Of a stretch of DNA of 17,061 bases, positions 15,184 through 17,061 are shown piece after piece (within the stretch, counting starts at the first letter, position 1; every line of letters begins with the position of its first letter). The stretch lies in contig VBCP01000082.1 in assembly GCA_005888925.1 (NCBI GenBank), positions 1-17,061 on the forward strand, read 5' to 3'. The notes under the pieces are model-generated. The model ran no database searches, had not been told where the DNA came from, and worked only from the letters and a program-made list of their open reading frames with translations. The DNA is from Betaproteobacteria bacterium. GTDB lineage: Bacteria > Pseudomonadota > Gammaproteobacteria > Burkholderiales > SG8-39. Position numbers and translations under genes: made by a program.

Positions 15184-16713
15184 ATGAGCTATCAAGTACT
15201 TGCGCGCAAGTGGCGGCCGAAGGATTTCGGCAGCCTGGTCGGGCAGGAGCACGTGGTGCGCGCGCTGCGCCACGCGCTCGACGCTAAGCGCCTGCACCAC
15301 GCCTATCTCTTTACCGGGACGCGCGGCGTCGGCAAGACCACGCTCGCGCGCATCCTAGCCAAGTGCCTCAACTGTGAAACGGGCGTGACCTCGCAGCCCT
15401 GCGGCAAGTGCTCCACCTGCGTCGAGATCGACGCCGGGCGCTTCGTTGACCTCCTCGAGGTGGACGCGGCGACCAATACCAAGGTGGACGAGATGCGCCA
15501 GCTCCTCGAGACCGCGCAGTACGCGCCGACCAAGGGGCGCTACAAGGTGTACGTGATCGACGAGGTGCATCAGCTCTCGGGACACGCGTTCAATGCGATG
15601 CTGAAGACGCTGGAGGAGCCGCCCGAGCACATGAAATTCGTGCTCGCCACCACCGACCCGCAGAAGATCCCGGTGACGGTGCTTTCCCGCTGCCTGCAGT
15701 TCAACCTGAAGCAGATGCCGCCGGCGGCGATCGTCGCGCACCTCGAGCACATCCTGCGCGAGGAGCAGGTGCCGGCCGAGCCCGAGGCGCTCGCGCTGCT
15801 CGCGCGCGCGGCGTCGGGCAGCATGCGCGATGCGCTGTCGCTGCTCGACCAGGCGATCGCGCACGGCGCCGGACGCCTCACGGCGCGCAGCGCCGCCGAC
15901 ATGCTGGGCGCGATCGATCGCGCCTTCCTGCTGGACTTGGTCGCGGCCCTCGGCAGCGGCGAGGCGGCCGCGGCGGTGAAGATCGCCGACGACATGCAGG
16001 CGCGCAGCCTGTCGTTCGACGCCGCGCTCGGCGATCTCGCCGCGCTGCTGCTGAAGCTCGCGCTCGCGCAGACGCTGCCGGCGACGCTCGCGGAGGATCC
16101 GGAGCGCGCGCGTCTCGCGGAGCTTGCCGCGGCCATCGACGCCGAGTCGCTGCAGCTCTACTACCAGATCGCGCTGCAGGGTCGCGAAGACCTGCCGCTT
16201 GCGCCCGACGAGCACGGCGGCTTCGTGATGACGCTGCTGCGCATGCTCGCCTTCCGCCCCGAAGGCGCCGGCGAGCGGAGCGAGCCGCCGGCTGCGGCGA
16301 AGCGCCCGTCGCCGAAGTCGGAGGCGCCCAAGGCGGCGGGCTGGCCCGAGCTCGTGCAACAGCTCCCGGTTGCCGGCGCCGCGCGCGAGCTCGCGCGCAA
16401 CGCGGAGCTGCAGCGGCGCGAAGGCAATGCATTCGATCTGGTGGTGCCGAAGGCGAAGGCCTACCTCGCCGAGCGCGGCTACGGCGAAAAGCTGAAGGGC
16501 GCGCTCGAGCAGCACCTCGGTGCCGCGGTCACGGTCAAGGTGAGCGTGGGCGAGATCGCCGGCACGAGCACGGCCGCCCTCGAGGCGGGTGAGCGCGATG
16601 CGCGCCGCGCCGCGGCGGCGCAATCGGTTCAGTCCGACGGTTTCGTCAAGGACCTGGTCAACCTGTTCGACGCCAAGGTCGTCGACTCGACTATCAAGGA
16701 AGAGCGCAAATGA
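15184..16713 (+). CDS. dnaX: DNA polymerase III gamma/tau subunit
   Basis: ATPase of the replicative clamp loader; tau also bridges polymerase and helicase. The start is ATG 15184 (MSYQVLARKWRPKDFG), the usual N-terminus; no Shine-Dalgarno is present because the SRP RNA lies just upstream. Residues: Walker A GTRGVGKT (45-52, Lys51), zinc ligands C64, C73, C76 and C79 (same numbering as E. coli, extra C61), DEVH at 126-129, sensor 1 ATTDPQKIP, the SRC arginine-finger motif, and sensor 2 GSMRDALSLLDQ. Length 509 aa is shorter than E. coli tau (643), mostly in the linker (Pro/Lys-rich, about 360-385) and C-terminal domain. No A-AAA-AAG-type slippery heptamer was seen, so gamma is probably not made by frameshifting. 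Its TGA overlaps the ybaB ATG. Confidence 0.97.
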   Translation: MSYQVLARKWRPKDFGSLVGQEHVVRALRHALDAKRLHHAYLFTGTRGVGKTTLARILAKCLNCETGVTSQPCGKCSTCVEIDAGRFVDLLEVDAATNTKVDEMRQLLETAQYAPTKGRYKVYVIDEVHQLSGHAFNAMLKTLEEPPEHMKFVLATTDPQKIPVTVLSRCLQFNLKQMPPAAIVAHLEHILREEQVPAEPEALALLARAASGSMRDALSLLDQAIAHGAGRLTARSAADMLGAIDRAFLLDLVAALGSGEAAAAVKIADDMQARSLSFDAALGDLAALLLKLALAQTLPATLAEDPERARLAELAAAIDAESLQLYYQIALQGREDLPLAPDEHGGFVMTLLRMLAFRPEGAGERSEPPAAAKRPSPKSEAPKAAGWPELVQQLPVAGAARELARNAELQRREGNAFDLVVPKAKAYLAERGYGEKLKGALEQHLGAAVTVKVSVGEIAGTSTAALEAGERDARRAAAAQSVQSDGFVKDLVNLFDAKVVDSTIKEERK

Positions 16714-17033
16714 AAGGCAACATCGGGCAGCTGATGAAGCAGGCGCAGATGATGCAGGAGAACATGCGCCGCATGCAGGAGAGCCTTGCCGCGCTCGAAG
16801 TCGAGGGCCAGTCGGGCGCGGGCCTGGTGAAAGTGCAGATCACCTGCAAGTACGAGGTCAAGCGCGTCAGCATCGATCCCTCGCTCGTCGGCGACGATCG
16901 CGAAATGCTCGAAGACCTGGTGGCCGCCGCCTTCAACGACGCCGCGCGGAAGGTTGAAGCGACGATCGCCGACAAGATGAGCGGCATGACCGCGGGGCTC
17001 GGGCTGCCAGCCGGGTTCAAGCTGCCGTTTTGA
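16710..17033 (+). CDS. ybaB: YbaB/EbfC family nucleoid-associated protein
   Basis: A 107-aa DNA-binding dimer of the YbaB/EbfC family, of normal length. The start ATG 16710 overlaps the dnaX stop (ATGA), and AAGGAAGAG just upstream serves as ribosome-binding site. Family marks: an N-terminal helix rich in Met/Gln (IGQLMKQAQMMQENMRRMQE), the central VEGQSGAGLVKVQITCKYEV strand pair, VSIDPSLVG, and a helix with LVAAAFNDAARKVE. dnaX-ybaB-recR is a standard order; recR would lie beyond the window edge. After the stop, AGGAAC/GTTCCT (around 17037-17051) and CCTTC/GAAGG form two small hairpins cut off by the window end. Confidence 0.96.
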   Translation: MKGNIGQLMKQAQMMQENMRRMQESLAALEVEGQSGAGLVKVQITCKYEVKRVSIDPSLVGDDREMLEDLVAAAFNDAARKVEATIADKMSGMTAGLGLPAGFKLPF

Positions 17034-17061
17034 ACAGGAACGCGGTTCCTTCGGCGAAGGG

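Noticed and set aside
15184..16713. Programmed frameshift in dnaX to make gamma
   Set aside because: No A-AAA-AAG-type slippery heptamer seen in the relevant region; the only A-rich site (GGCGAAAAGC near 16485) does not fit.

Overview
The window is about 17 kb of GC-rich chromosome, most likely from a betaproteobacterium (Burkholderiales/Nitrosomonadales-like). The signs are a class I fumarase beside acs, a DUF4212/SSS symporter pair with an insert-bearing large subunit, a kinase/universal-stress-protein fusion, and the order SRP RNA - dnaX - ybaB. The lineage is inferred from gene content and protein character only. Coding density is high and no gene-free stretch exceeds 300 bp.

Layout: (1) positions 1-441, minus strand: N-terminal part of class I fumarate hydratase. 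(2) 575-7996, plus strand: a tight cluster of acs (acetyl-CoA synthetase, broken by a frameshift), a metallophosphoesterase, a Ser/Thr kinase fused to a universal stress domain, a 62-aa two-helix membrane protein, and a large hybrid sensor kinase with an SSS transporter-like N-terminus (CrbS/MxtR type). (3) 8055-9695: a metabolite:H+ symporter-type MFS permease with a strong terminator. (4) 9852-10331: a Cys-rich zinc-ribbon protein of unknown function. (5) 10356-10446: an intact tRNA-Ser(GGA). (6) 10447-14575: a DUF4212 + SSS symporter operon, a small lipoprotein, a TPR protein, and two small membrane proteins. (7) 14576-14660: an exact 85-bp copy of the tRNA-Ser 3' part without its 5' acceptor strand. 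(8) 14662-17033: a small membrane protein, the 4.5S SRP RNA, dnaX and ybaB.

Regions 1-3 and the symporter operon look like an acetate/short-chain carboxylate uptake and activation module: two transporters, acetyl-CoA synthetase, a TCA enzyme, and an SSS-type sensor kinase of the class known to control acs and acetate transport. A tandem motif, GTAAG-N6-GTAAG (11-bp repeat), lies 10 bp upstream of a -10-like box at acs and at the MFS gene. A degenerate copy lies in the same arrangement upstream of the DUF4212/SSS operon. It is the best candidate for a shared operator in this window.

Two parts of the module appear damaged. acs lacks about 14 nt at a conserved motif. The receiver domain of the sensor kinase lacks its first third, including the acidic metal-binding pair. 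Separately, the intact tRNA-Ser and its 85-bp truncated copy enclose 4.1 kb in the geometry of a tRNA-site integration, although no integrase is present.
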